Assembly (NCBI RefSeq): GCF_001742185.1
Contig: NZ_CP015750.1
Coordinates: forward strand, 4,464,001 to 4,528,000
Source: Pectobacterium wasabiae CFBP 3304
Lineage (GTDB): Bacteria; Pseudomonadota; Gammaproteobacteria; Enterobacterales; Enterobacteriaceae
DNA length: 64,000 nucleotides
Direction of reading: 5' to 3'
Shown here: positions 1 to 8,938 of the stretch, one piece after another
Layout of the letters: each line of letters opens with the position of its first letter
How positions within the stretch are numbered: the stretch's first letter is position 1
The notes under the pieces: model-generated
The model's database searches: none
What the model was told of the DNA's origin: nothing
Seen by the model: only the letters and a program-made list of their open reading frames with translations
Program-made: the position numbers and the translations under genes

Positions 1-74
1 TTTAGGCGTGATAAAGTTTTTTCATTCTATGCCGTTTATACCATTACACACCAGGCAATACCGAGATCGTCATA

Positions 75-371
75 ATGAAAAAAATCCTGCAAACTTCAAT
101 CATATTGCTCTCCATGATGGCTGCCACACCGTATACCTTCGCCTCATCACCTTCGTCGACAGGTATCATTCGCTTCGTTGGTGCCATCGTCGAACCCGTC
201 TGCGATGTTACGACCCAGTCAAGTAATGTGAGGGTCAGTTGTGCACGACAAGGGGAAGTACAAACGCTACACGTTAAAAACGGTTCGCACACATTGCCAC
301 AAGGCATCGGTTCTGTGAGTTCAAAAAACCTGAGTTCACAGGTCCGTATCGTGACGGTAAGTTACGAATAA
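75..371 (+). CDS. Short secreted fimbrial-like protein
   Basis: A 98-residue protein with a clear Sec signal peptide (MKK, hydrophobic stretch about 7-17, cleavage after FASS/ASS near residue 24). The mature part begins with a segment like the N-terminus of type 1 pilin subunits (GIIRFVGAIVEPVC), followed by a second cysteine in VSCAR, so one disulfide is possible. It is far shorter than a normal pilin (about 150-180 residues) but ends in a beta-strand-like VRIVTVSYE, so it may be a complete short fimbrial-like protein rather than a truncated one. No chaperone or usher gene lies nearby. Its function is unknown; export to the periplasm or surface is likely. Confidence 0.65.
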   Translation: MKKILQTSIILLSMMAATPYTFASSPSSTGIIRFVGAIVEPVCDVTTQSSNVRVSCARQGEVQTLHVKNGSHTLPQGIGSVSSKNLSSQVRIVTVSYE

Positions 372-425
372 AGCCGATGAAACGAAAGCGCTTACCGCAA
401 CGCTCCGTTTCTGCTGATTCAAGGG

Positions 426-447
426 CGCGACGCCACGGCGTCGCGTT
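426..447. terminator. Strong GC hairpin after fimbrial-like gene
   Basis: An almost perfect inverted repeat (CGCGACGCC / GGCGTCGCG) lies about 55 bases past the stop of the fimbrial-like gene. It has no real T tract, only TTC. It is a possible terminator or 3' stabilising stem-loop. Confidence 0.4.
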
Positions 448-608
448 CATCACATAATGAACAGGATTAATCATCCACAAAACAAACACCTTTTACACTC
501 GATAACATTTTAATTTCCCGCTCTGCACGAACAATTACATCTATAGTTAAGGCAACACGCTATATTTAGCGCCTCAAAATGACGTTCATCATAAGGTTCA
601 TTGACGAC

Positions 609-1469
609 ATGCGCATATCAGCCTGGTTGCTATGTTCATTATCCTTCATCACCCCGTTAAGTTGGGCTGAATCAGTATCAACAGACGCCGCAACGCAGCA
701 AAAAATTTTATTTTTTAATCACGACGATCGGGACATCGTTCCCGACACAACAGTTTGGCCATGGCAGGCTATTGGGCAATTGGAAACCACTAGCGGCAAT
801 CTCTGTACCGCGACGCTTATTTCCCCCCATTTGGCGCTGACGGCTGGGCATTGCGTGGTTACCCCTCCGGCAGGCGAAATAGATAAACCCGTCGCGCTGC
901 GCTTTCTGGCGACAGAAAATGGCTGGCGTTATGAAACCACGGAAATTGAAGCGCTGGCGAATAAAACGCTCGCCAAAAAATTGAAAGCCGACGGCGAGGG
1001 ATGGATCGTTCCGCCTTCGGCGGCACCGCTGGATTATGCCCTGATTCGGCTAAAGCAAACGCCACCAGGAATTCGCCCACTCACACTATGGCAAGGTAGT
1101 CGCCAGGAATTAATGCAGGCTTTACGCGACAGCGGGCAACGTGTCACTCAGGCGGGTTACCCAGAGGATCATCAGGATACGCTATATCGCCATCAGGATT
1201 GCATAATCACAGGCTGGGTTCAGGCCGCCGTTGTGGCACATCAGTGTGATACGCTGCCTGGCGATAGCGGTTCCCCTCTCATGTTAAACTCGGCGACAGG
1301 CTGGGTGCTCATGGGGATCCAAAGCTCAGCCCCCGATGCCAGTGAGCGCGAGCAGGCCGATAATCGCGCGGTTTCTGTTACTGCCATTCGTCAGCAGTTA
1401 GAAACGCTGGCAAAACTAAGTTCGCCAGAGACAAGTTCGCCAAAACCAAGCTCACCAAAACAACGCTAA
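609..1469 (+). CDS. Secreted trypsin-like serine protease
   Basis: A 286-residue S1-family (chymotrypsin-fold) endopeptidase. From the start at 609 there is a signal peptide (MRISAWLLCSLSF...SWA, cleavage near residue 20). The catalytic triad is visible: His81 in LTAGHC, Asp142 in LDYALIRL, and Ser220 in GDSGSP. Four cysteines could form the usual disulfides, including one near the active-site His. An in-frame ATG 30 bases upstream (579) is possible, but the later start puts the signal peptide at the N-terminus. The C-terminal tail is a short Ser-Pro-Lys repeat. It probably acts in the periplasm or outside the cell; substrate and role are not evident. It resembles the Glu-specific/V8-like secreted proteases of enterobacteria. 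Confidence 0.82.
   Translation: MRISAWLLCSLSFITPLSWAESVSTDAATQQKILFFNHDDRDIVPDTTVWPWQAIGQLETTSGNLCTATLISPHLALTAGHCVVTPPAGEIDKPVALRFLATENGWRYETTEIEALANKTLAKKLKADGEGWIVPPSAAPLDYALIRLKQTPPGIRPLTLWQGSRQELMQALRDSGQRVTQAGYPEDHQDTLYRHQDCIITGWVQAAVVAHQCDTLPGDSGSPLMLNSATGWVLMGIQSSAPDASEREQADNRAVSVTAIRQQLETLAKLSSPETSSPKPSSPKQR
1418..1462 (+). repeat. Three 15-bp tandem units in the protease 3' end
   Basis: Three consecutive in-frame 15-base units (AAGTTCGCCAGAGAC and two variants) encode the repeated SSPxT/SSPKP/SSPKQ tail of the protease. Copy number could vary by slippage. Confidence 0.75.
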
Positions 1470-1483
1470 CGTCCACGGCGTAG

Positions 1484-1523
1484 TGCCCTCCGTCCGGCGG
1501 AAACCGACCGCCTGACGGAGGCA
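1484..1523. terminator. Hairpin after serine protease
   Basis: An inverted repeat CTCCGTC (1488-1494) / GACGGAG (1514-1520), extended by flanking GCC/GC pairs, lies just past the protease stop. There is no T tract, so a role as terminator is only probable. Confidence 0.45.
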
Positions 1524-1598
1524 TTGCCCACTGGCCTCATGGTATAAAAAAATATCTGTTCTATTCTTATCAGAGTGAATAAGAAAAGCTAAGGCACA

Positions 1599-1625
1599 TA
1601 CGGTTTGAAGTATGACGGGTATATC
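1599..1625 (+). repeat. Solo right end of the palindromic intergenic repeat
   Basis: The segment ending GAAGTATGACGGGTATAT matches the right end of the element at 15026-15298 (CATGCAACTTGAAGTATGACGGTATAT). The body and left end are missing. The rest of the 1470-1963 gap holds the protease hairpin and the promoter of the next gene; nothing else was recognised. Confidence 0.6.
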
Positions 1626-1861
1626 ATCCATATTGTCGTGATCCATAACAGGCGTGACAATTATCAAAGATCTATTTCTATCCCATGAAAAATGTCTTTT
1701 TTATAATTAGATTATTATTTATTCGCCGAGCACCTCCTCAGTCAACTCGCTCAACCCCCAACCAACCAATTGAAAAACAGCAAGAATGTATACTGAACGC
1801 TAAACGTCAAAAACACCGGTTAAGTCAACGGATCCTTAGGGGCTTAACTGAAAGATAAAAG

Positions 1862-1870
1862 TGGTATAAT
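1862..1870 (+). promoter_or_regulatory. Extended -10 promoter for the EAL gene
   Basis: TGGTATAAT is a perfect extended -10 element (TG-N-TATAAT). It lies about 95 bases before the chosen start of the EAL gene. The upstream -35 region (TTAACT at 1844-1849) is weak, as is usual with extended -10 promoters. Confidence 0.5.
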
Positions 1871-1963
1871 AAGTTACCTCAACTTTTAACCTCTATGTTA
1901 TTGTGTCGCCGTTAAATTAAATTGATGTCGTCGCGATTATTATTGCGGAAAGGAAGAGTCTAC

Positions 1964-3742
1964 ATGTTAAAACATTTGAGCCATGATGAAAAAAAACGCA
2001 TGCAGACTCTCGACGAATTACAGAAATCCGATATATCTCAAGACGATATTCTTCATAAGCTCACGAAACTGGCCTGCGAACTGCTCGAAACCCCGACGGC
2101 GCTCGTGACACTCACTGGCACTAAATCTCTGCATGTTAAAGCGAAAACCCATTTTCCTCTGGATGATATGGATAAAATCGGTTCTTTTGATCATTTTATC
2201 GTACAAACAGGTCAACACTTTGTCTGCCCCGATGCCATTCAGGACAACCGCTTTAATGATAGCCCCTATGTAACGGGCAAGCCTTTTATCCGCTTTTATG
2301 CTGGCGTACCGCTTAAGACCAAAGAAGGCTATTCCATCGGTACATTCTGCGTCATTGATTACGTTCCGCGAACCTTCAGTAAGATACAACTGCGTTTACT
2401 GCATGATTTAGCCGCGGTGGCGATGGTTTTAATCGAATACCGTAACGCCATTGGCCTGATTGATGGGGTGACCCTGTTACCCAACCGCCAGCATCTGATC
2501 GACGACATCAGCCACATTACCGACATTCACGAACGCTACCTACTCATCCTGATTGATACCATCGATATTTCTTACGCCTATGAAATGGGGTGTGCATTAG
2601 GTATGCCGACCGTAGAAGGCCTGCTGAAAGATATCGGCATCTTCCTGCGTCTCAGTTTGAGTTCACCAGATAACCTTTATTGTGCGGCGGTTGGTCGTTT
2701 CGCTCTGCTGGTGAAGGCGGATAAAAAGGCGCAAACTCTGGCAGAGCTTGATGCTTGTGCAGAGCGGATCCATGAAAGTATCACCAGCCATATCCCGCTT
2801 AAACTGGAACTTTTCGTTGGGTACACTGAATTCCAGATCCCGGCCAGCGATCCGCAGGGGATTTTACGTGAATCTATGAGCGCCCTGCGCGCCGCAATCG
2901 CCAAAAATACCCGACAGTGCGCTTATGAACCCGAGGCAGATCAAGCCCAGCAAACCGCGTTTACCTTACTCAATGAGTTAGCTGATGTTGTACAGAATAA
3001 TAAGCCGGGTCTCTATTTGGTGTACCAGCCGAAGTTGAGTATTAAAACCAACACCGTTATTGGTGCAGAAGCGCTGATTCGCTGGCGTCACCCCACACTA
3101 GGTGAGATTTATCCTGATCAGTTCATTCCACTAGCGGAAGGGACGACATTGATGCGCCCATTAACTGACTGGGTTACCCGGAAAGCGGCAAGCCAGGTGA
3201 AACAGTGGCGTCAGGAGGGGTTAAACTTCCCGGTATCCATTAATGTCTCTGCCAGAAATTTTTCCGAGAATGACTTCATCCCACGTCTTGTCGCCATACT
3301 GGACAACCACGGCCTCACGCCTCAGGACATTGATATCGAGTGTGTCGAAACGCAGAAAATCATTGAAAGCGCGGAAACACTCGCCACCATCCAAACGCTG
3401 AAACAGATGGGGTTTACTATTGCTCTCGATGATTTCGGCACGGGGTATAGCAACTTAAGCTACCTGCGTAATATCCCCTCAACGGTGATAAAGCTGGATA
3501 AGTCGCTGATTAAAGATATAAAAACTGACCGTAAGAGCCGCGTCATTGTGCAGTCAATTATCAACATGCTGCACAAATTAGATTATATCGTGCTGGCTGA
3601 AGGCGTAGAGAATAAGGAAACGCTCGAGCATCTGGCTCGTTTTGGCTGTGATGAAGTTCAGGGTTATTATTTTTCCCGACCTATCCCACCGGAAGCGTTC
3701 ATTACCTGGATGGATGAGTACGCCTCACGCACGTCGGAATAG
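1964..3742 (+). CDS. GAF-GGDEF(degenerate)-EAL c-di-GMP phosphodiesterase
   Basis: A 592-residue cytoplasmic signalling protein without membrane segments. The N-terminal third is a GAF-type sensor domain. The centre keeps the GGDEF fold start (DGVTLLPNRQ) but the signature GGDEF is replaced by VGRFA, so it should not make c-di-GMP. The C-terminal EAL domain looks intact: EALIRW, NVSARNF, ECVET, LDDFGTGYSNL, IKLDKSLI, AEGVEN and QGYYFSRP. It is therefore predicted to hydrolyse c-di-GMP, with GAF as sensor. The start at 1964 was chosen because GGAAAGGAAG lies at the right distance; TTG/ATG at 1922/1925 in the same frame are less well supported. The ligand of the GAF domain is unknown. Confidence 0.85.
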   Translation: MLKHLSHDEKKRMQTLDELQKSDISQDDILHKLTKLACELLETPTALVTLTGTKSLHVKAKTHFPLDDMDKIGSFDHFIVQTGQHFVCPDAIQDNRFNDSPYVTGKPFIRFYAGVPLKTKEGYSIGTFCVIDYVPRTFSKIQLRLLHDLAAVAMVLIEYRNAIGLIDGVTLLPNRQHLIDDISHITDIHERYLLILIDTIDISYAYEMGCALGMPTVEGLLKDIGIFLRLSLSSPDNLYCAAVGRFALLVKADKKAQTLAELDACAERIHESITSHIPLKLELFVGYTEFQIPASDPQGILRESMSALRAAIAKNTRQCAYEPEADQAQQTAFTLLNELADVVQNNKPGLYLVYQPKLSIKTNTVIGAEALIRWRHPTLGEIYPDQFIPLAEGTTLMRPLTDWVTRKAASQVKQWRQEGLNFPVSINVSARNFSENDFIPRLVAILDNHGLTPQDIDIECVETQKIIESAETLATIQTLKQMGFTIALDDFGTGYSNLSYLRNIPSTVIKLDKSLIKDIKTDRKSRVIVQSIINMLHKLDYIVLAEGVENKETLEHLARFGCDEVQGYYFSRPIPPEAFITWMDEYASRTSE

Positions 3743-3832
3743 TATCATCCGTAATAGTAACACCACCGTCAAAGCAAGATGTTACCGCACGCAGTCGGCA
3801 GCCAGTGCCGCCGACCTATGCGCCTGAGAAAA

Positions 3833-6800
3833 TTACCCTTCAATCTGCTCCATCGCCTGCAATACGCGCTTATCCGAGATCGGGAACGGTGTCCCTAGCT
3901 GTTGAGCAAAGTAACTGACGCGCAGCTCTTCCAGCATCCAGCGTACTGCCTTCACGTCGTCATCGTCACGTCGTTCCATAGGCAACTTATTCGACCACTG
4001 CTGCCATGCCTGTTGAACCTGTTCAACTTTCAGCATCTGCGCCCTGTCACGGTGGACATCCTGCGCCAGCTTCTCCAGACGGCGTTCTATCGCATGCAGA
4101 TAGCGCAGTACATCCGGCAGGCGTTGCCAACCGTTCTGGGTCACAAAACCACGGAATACCAGACCGCTCAACTGGCTCTTGATATCACTCAATGCCAGCG
4201 CCATTGCCATGTCTACACGCCCTTTCAGCCGCTTGTTGATGGCGAACACCGCTGTCAAGATTTGCTCAACCTGTTTGGCGATATCCACCACCGTTTCGTT
4301 CAGCTCTGCACGTACTTTTTCATGCAACTGCTGAAATGCATCTTCCTGCCAGACCGGACCACCGGATGATTCAATCAGTTTGTCTACCGCGCAGGCGATA
4401 CAGTCATCGATGAGATCCAGCACCTTACCATAGGGGTTGAAATAGAGGCCGAGTTTCGCCTTGTTCGGCAGTTTTTCGTGCAGGTATTTGATCGGCGACG
4501 GAATATTCAATAACAACAGACGACGCAGCCCCTGCCGCATGACCTGCTGTTGCTGGTGTGGTGTGTCAAACAAGCGGATCGCCACGCTGTCTTTTTCATC
4601 CACCAACGCAGGATAGGCTTTGACCGAGTAGCCACCTCGTTTCTGCTCATAACAATCCGGAAGTGAACCAAAGCTCCAGACGTGCAGACCACGCTGCTCC
4701 AGCCCGTCATCCACCACGGATGACAGCGTTTGTTGCACTTTATCCTTGAGCTGATCTTTCAGCGCACTCAGGTCTTTACCTTCTCGCTGCGTCCGATTTT
4801 TCTCATCGATAACGCGGAACGTGATTTTTAGATGATCGGGCACCTGATCCCACTGCCATGCCTCACGCGGCACCGTGACGCCCGTCATCAGACGCAGTTC
4901 ACGTTCCAGCGCATCCAATACCCCTTTCTCCAAGGGCGTGGTACGCGCCAGAAACGCCTCTGCATAGTTCGGTGCAGGGACAAAGTTACGGCGTAACGGC
5001 TTAGGCAACGATTTAATCAGCGCGATAGCCAGTTCGCGACGCACGCCGGGAATCTGCCACTCGAAGCCATCTTCCCGCACCTGATTGAGAATAGGCAGCG
5101 GAATGTGTACCGTTACCCCATCCGCATCCGTGCCCGGCTCAAACTGATAGGACAAGCGTAATTTCAAGTTGTCCTGATGCCAGAAATTCGGGTAATCCAG
5201 CGCACTCACCTTTTCCGCGCCGTCTTTAATCAACATGCTTTTTTCAAAATTAAGCAGATCGGCGTTGTCGCGGCTGGCACCTTTCCACCATTTGTCAAAA
5301 TGGCGTGACGACACAACGTCATGCGGCAAACGCCGATCGTAAAACGCAAACAGCGTTTCATCGTCCACCAAAATGTCGCGGCGGCGCGATTTATGCTCTA
5401 AATCCTCCACCTCCGCCAGCAACTTGAGGTTGGCGCGGAAAAAAGCGTGATGCGTTTGCCAATCGCCTTCCACCAGCGCGTGGCGGATGAACATCTCACG
5501 TGCCAGCGTCGGATCGATTGGGCTGTAGTTCACCTTACGCGCCGCAACAATCGGCAGCCCGAAGAGCGTCACCTTCTCCTGCGCCATCACCGTGCCCTGC
5601 GCTTTCTCCCAGTGAGGATCGCTGTAGCTCCGTTTAATCAGATGCGGAGCCAGCGGTTCGATCCACTCAGGTTCAATACGTGCGGCGATGCGTCCCCATA
5701 GGCGGCTGGTTTCCACCAGTTCAGCCACCATCGTCCACTTAGGCGGCTTTTTGAATAACCCGGAGCCAGGGAAGATGGCAAACCGGGCGTTACGCGCGCC
5801 GCTGAATTCTTGTTTCTCAATATCTTTCTGTCCGATATGCGACAACAAGCCAGTGAGCAGCGAGCAGTGAATACTCAGATAATCAGCCGGTTCACTGTTG
5901 ACCGGCAACCCCAACTCTTTCACCACCTGACGCAACTGCGTGTAGATATCCTGCCATTCACGAACGCGCAGGTAGTTAAGGAAATCGGTACGGCACTGAC
6001 GCCGGAACTGGCTGGAAGACAGCGCCTTCTGCTGCTCACGCAGATAGTCCCACAGATTGACGAAGGCCAGAAAATCAGAGTCTTTATCGGCAAAGCGACG
6101 GTGTTTTTCATCTGACGCCTGCTTCTTATCCATCGGCCTTTCGCGCGGGTCCTGAATCGACAGCGCGGCAGTAATTACCATCACCTCACGCACACAGCCC
6201 ATTTTACGTGCTTCCAGCACCATACGCGCCAGGCGTGGATCAATCGGCAATTGCGCTAACTGCTGCCCTTGCGGCGTTAGATGGTAATGCCCGTTCTCTG
6301 CCAGATGAATCGCGCCCAGTTCCTCCAGCAAGCGCACGCCGTCTTGAATGTTGCGCTTATCCGGCGCTTCAACAAACGGGAACGCGGCGATGTCCCCTAA
6401 CCCCAGCGACGTCATTTGCAAAATGACGGAAGCCAGATTGGTGCGAAGAATTTCGGGATCGGTAAACTCAGGTCGAGAGAGGAAATCCTGCTCGGAATAG
6501 AGGCGAATACACACCCCAGCGGCAACACGACCACAGCGCCCTTTACGCTGATTCGCCGATGCCTGCGAGACCGGTTCAATCGGTAGACGTTGAACCTTAG
6601 TGCGGAAGCTATAGCGACTGATACGCGCAGTACCGGGATCGATCACATAGCGGATCCCCGGCACGGTGAGTGAAGTTTCCGCCACGTTGGTCGCCAGCAC
6701 GATGCGGCGACCATGATGTGACTGAAAGACACGGTTTTGCTCCTGATTCGACAAACGTGCATACAGTGGCAAAATTTCGGTATGCGGCAAATCCAGACGG

Positions 6801-7720
6801 GTCAACGCCTCTGCCGTATCGCGGATTTCACGCTCGCCGCTCATGAAGACCAGTATGTCACCTGGCCCTTCGCGCGTCAGCTCATCAACGGCATCAAAAA
6901 TCGCCTGTAGCTGATCGCGCTCGCTGTCATCAGCGTCTTCCACCACGGGACGGTAACGCACATCCACCGGATACGTTCTACCCGATACTTCAATGATCGG
7001 TGCATTATTAAAATGGCGTGAGAAGCGCTGCGGATCGATGGTAGCCGAGGTGATAATCACTTTTAAATCAGGGCGCTTTGGCAACAGTTGGCGCAAATAG
7101 CCCATGATGAAATCGATATTCAGGCTGCGCTCGTGCGCTTCATCGATGATCAGCGTGTCATACTGCATCAACAGGCGATCCTGCTGAATTTCCGCCAGCA
7201 GAATACCGTCGGTCATCAGTTTGACTAGCGTATTGTCACCGACCTGATCGTTAAAACGGACTTTATACCCGACGCTGCCACCCAGCGGCGTTTCCAACTC
7301 TGCGGCAATACGGTCGGCGACGGTTCTGGCAGCCAGACGGCGTGGCTGCGTGTGGCCAATCAGACCATGCACACCACGCCCCAGTTCGAGACAGATTTTC
7401 GGCAACTGCGTGGTCTTACCCGATCCCGTTTCACCGGCGACGATAATCACCTGATGATGACGCAGCGCCTCCAATATCTCGTCTTTTTTCTGACTAACGG
7501 GCAACTGCTCAGGGTAGTGAATTGTCGGACAGTTTGCCCGCCGATTCTCAACTTTCTGGCGCGCCGCAACAATTTCCCCCTCAATTTCCTGAGCGATCGC
7601 GGCCTGAGCCTGCGGGCTGCTGATCTTCGCTGCGCCCTGCAAGCGACGGCGCAAACGTTGCCGATCGCGAAGCATTAGCTCACTTAACTGCGTAGATAAT
7701 GCACTGAGAGGTGATTTCAC
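3833..7720 (-). CDS. hrpA: ATP-dependent RNA helicase HrpA
   Basis: A 1295-residue DEAH-box RNA helicase, the usual enterobacterial length (about 1300). Walker A GETGSGKT is at residues 96-103 and DEAH at 193-196; SAT and the motif VI run QRKGRCGR follow. The rest is the helicase-associated region and the long HrpA-specific C-terminal domain. HrpA resolves stalled or collided ribosomes and is involved in processing some fimbrial mRNAs in E. coli. Despite the name it is unrelated to the type III secretion (hrp) pilus protein of plant pathogens. It is a single gene, convergent with the EAL gene and divergent from azoR, the same neighbour as in E. coli. Confidence 0.96.
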   Translation of the reverse strand: MKSPLSALSTQLSELMLRDRQRLRRRLQGAAKISSPQAQAAIAQEIEGEIVAARQKVENRRANCPTIHYPEQLPVSQKKDEILEALRHHQVIIVAGETGSGKTTQLPKICLELGRGVHGLIGHTQPRRLAARTVADRIAAELETPLGGSVGYKVRFNDQVGDNTLVKLMTDGILLAEIQQDRLLMQYDTLIIDEAHERSLNIDFIMGYLRQLLPKRPDLKVIITSATIDPQRFSRHFNNAPIIEVSGRTYPVDVRYRPVVEDADDSERDQLQAIFDAVDELTREGPGDILVFMSGEREIRDTAEALTRLDLPHTEILPLYARLSNQEQNRVFQSHHGRRIVLATNVAETSLTVPGIRYVIDPGTARISRYSFRTKVQRLPIEPVSQASANQRKGRCGRVAAGVCIRLYSEQDFLSRPEFTDPEILRTNLASVILQMTSLGLGDIAAFPFVEAPDKRNIQDGVRLLEELGAIHLAENGHYHLTPQGQQLAQLPIDPRLARMVLEARKMGCVREVMVITAALSIQDPRERPMDKKQASDEKHRRFADKDSDFLAFVNLWDYLREQQKALSSSQFRRQCRTDFLNYLRVREWQDIYTQLRQVVKELGLPVNSEPADYLSIHCSLLTGLLSHIGQKDIEKQEFSGARNARFAIFPGSGLFKKPPKWTMVAELVETSRLWGRIAARIEPEWIEPLAPHLIKRSYSDPHWEKAQGTVMAQEKVTLFGLPIVAARKVNYSPIDPTLAREMFIRHALVEGDWQTHHAFFRANLKLLAEVEDLEHKSRRRDILVDDETLFAFYDRRLPHDVVSSRHFDKWWKGASRDNADLLNFEKSMLIKDGAEKVSALDYPNFWHQDNLKLRLSYQFEPGTDADGVTVHIPLPILNQVREDGFEWQIPGVRRELAIALIKSLPKPLRRNFVPAPNYAEAFLARTTPLEKGVLDALERELRLMTGVTVPREAWQWDQVPDHLKITFRVIDEKNRTQREGKDLSALKDQLKDKVQQTLSSVVDDGLEQRGLHVWSFGSLPDCYEQKRGGYSVKAYPALVDEKDSVAIRLFDTPHQQQQVMRQGLRRLLLLNIPSPIKYLHEKLPNKAKLGLYFNPYGKVLDLIDDCIACAVDKLIESSGGPVWQEDAFQQLHEKVRAELNETVVDIAKQVEQILTAVFAINKRLKGRVDMAMALALSDIKSQLSGLVFRGFVTQNGWQRLPDVLRYLHAIERRLEKLAQDVHRDRAQMLKVEQVQQAWQQWSNKLPMERRDDDDVKAVRWMLEELRVSYFAQQLGTPFPISDKRVLQAMEQIEG

Positions 7721-8644
<924 letters not shown>

Positions 8645-8692
8645 CGAATCATCGTTACTACCCTTGCCATTATATTGCTTTAATTGGCTTAA

Positions 8693-8923
8693 TTATTGCG
8701 CGCCTTCCGGCGCGCTTTTCTTTACTTCATCACCTGCGGCATTGTCCGATCGCTCCAGCAGTTGCGTCGCATCTTTATCCGCTTTGATGTGAATCTCATG
8801 CTCGATCTTCACATTCATATTGATAGTGATCGGCTCTTTGGGAGCGGCGACTTCAATACGCGGCACACATCCCGTCAGGAAAGCCACCATGCAGCACATC
8901 AACACTGTCTCGCTTTTATTCAT
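8693..8923 (-). CDS. ynbE: YnbE-family lipoprotein
   Basis: A 76-residue lipoprotein: hydrophobic signal ending in lipobox FLTGC, then PRIEVAAPKEPITINMNVKIEHEI and IKADKD, which match YnbE of E. coli (61 residues). In E. coli YnbE is an outer-membrane lipoprotein that works with YdbH in phospholipid transport across the periplasm, with YdbL as chaperone. Here it starts 16 bases after ydbH and is surely co-transcribed. The C-terminal tail (about 15 residues, ending KKSAPEGAQ) is an extension relative to E. coli, and its final codons come from the azoR terminator stem. No ydbL follows. Confidence 0.88.
   Translation of the reverse strand: MNKSETVLMCCMVAFLTGCVPRIEVAAPKEPITINMNVKIEHEIHIKADKDATQLLERSDNAAGDEVKKSAPEGAQ
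8698..8722 (+). terminator. azoR terminator inside the end of ynbE
   Basis: Perfect stem GCGCGCC-TTCC-GGCGCGC followed by TTTTCTTT on the plus strand. The left arm overlaps the last codons and stop of ynbE on the opposite strand, so one sequence serves as both coding end and terminator. Confidence 0.85.
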
Positions 8924-8938
8924 TGTTCTGCCTTGAGT

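Noticed and set aside
3794..3815. GTCGGC/GCCGAC stem between the EAL gene and hrpA
   Set aside because: Only six pairs and no T tract; too weak to list as a terminator.
3833..7720. Type III secretion pilus gene hrpA
   Set aside because: Only the name coincides; helicase motifs show it is the RNA helicase.
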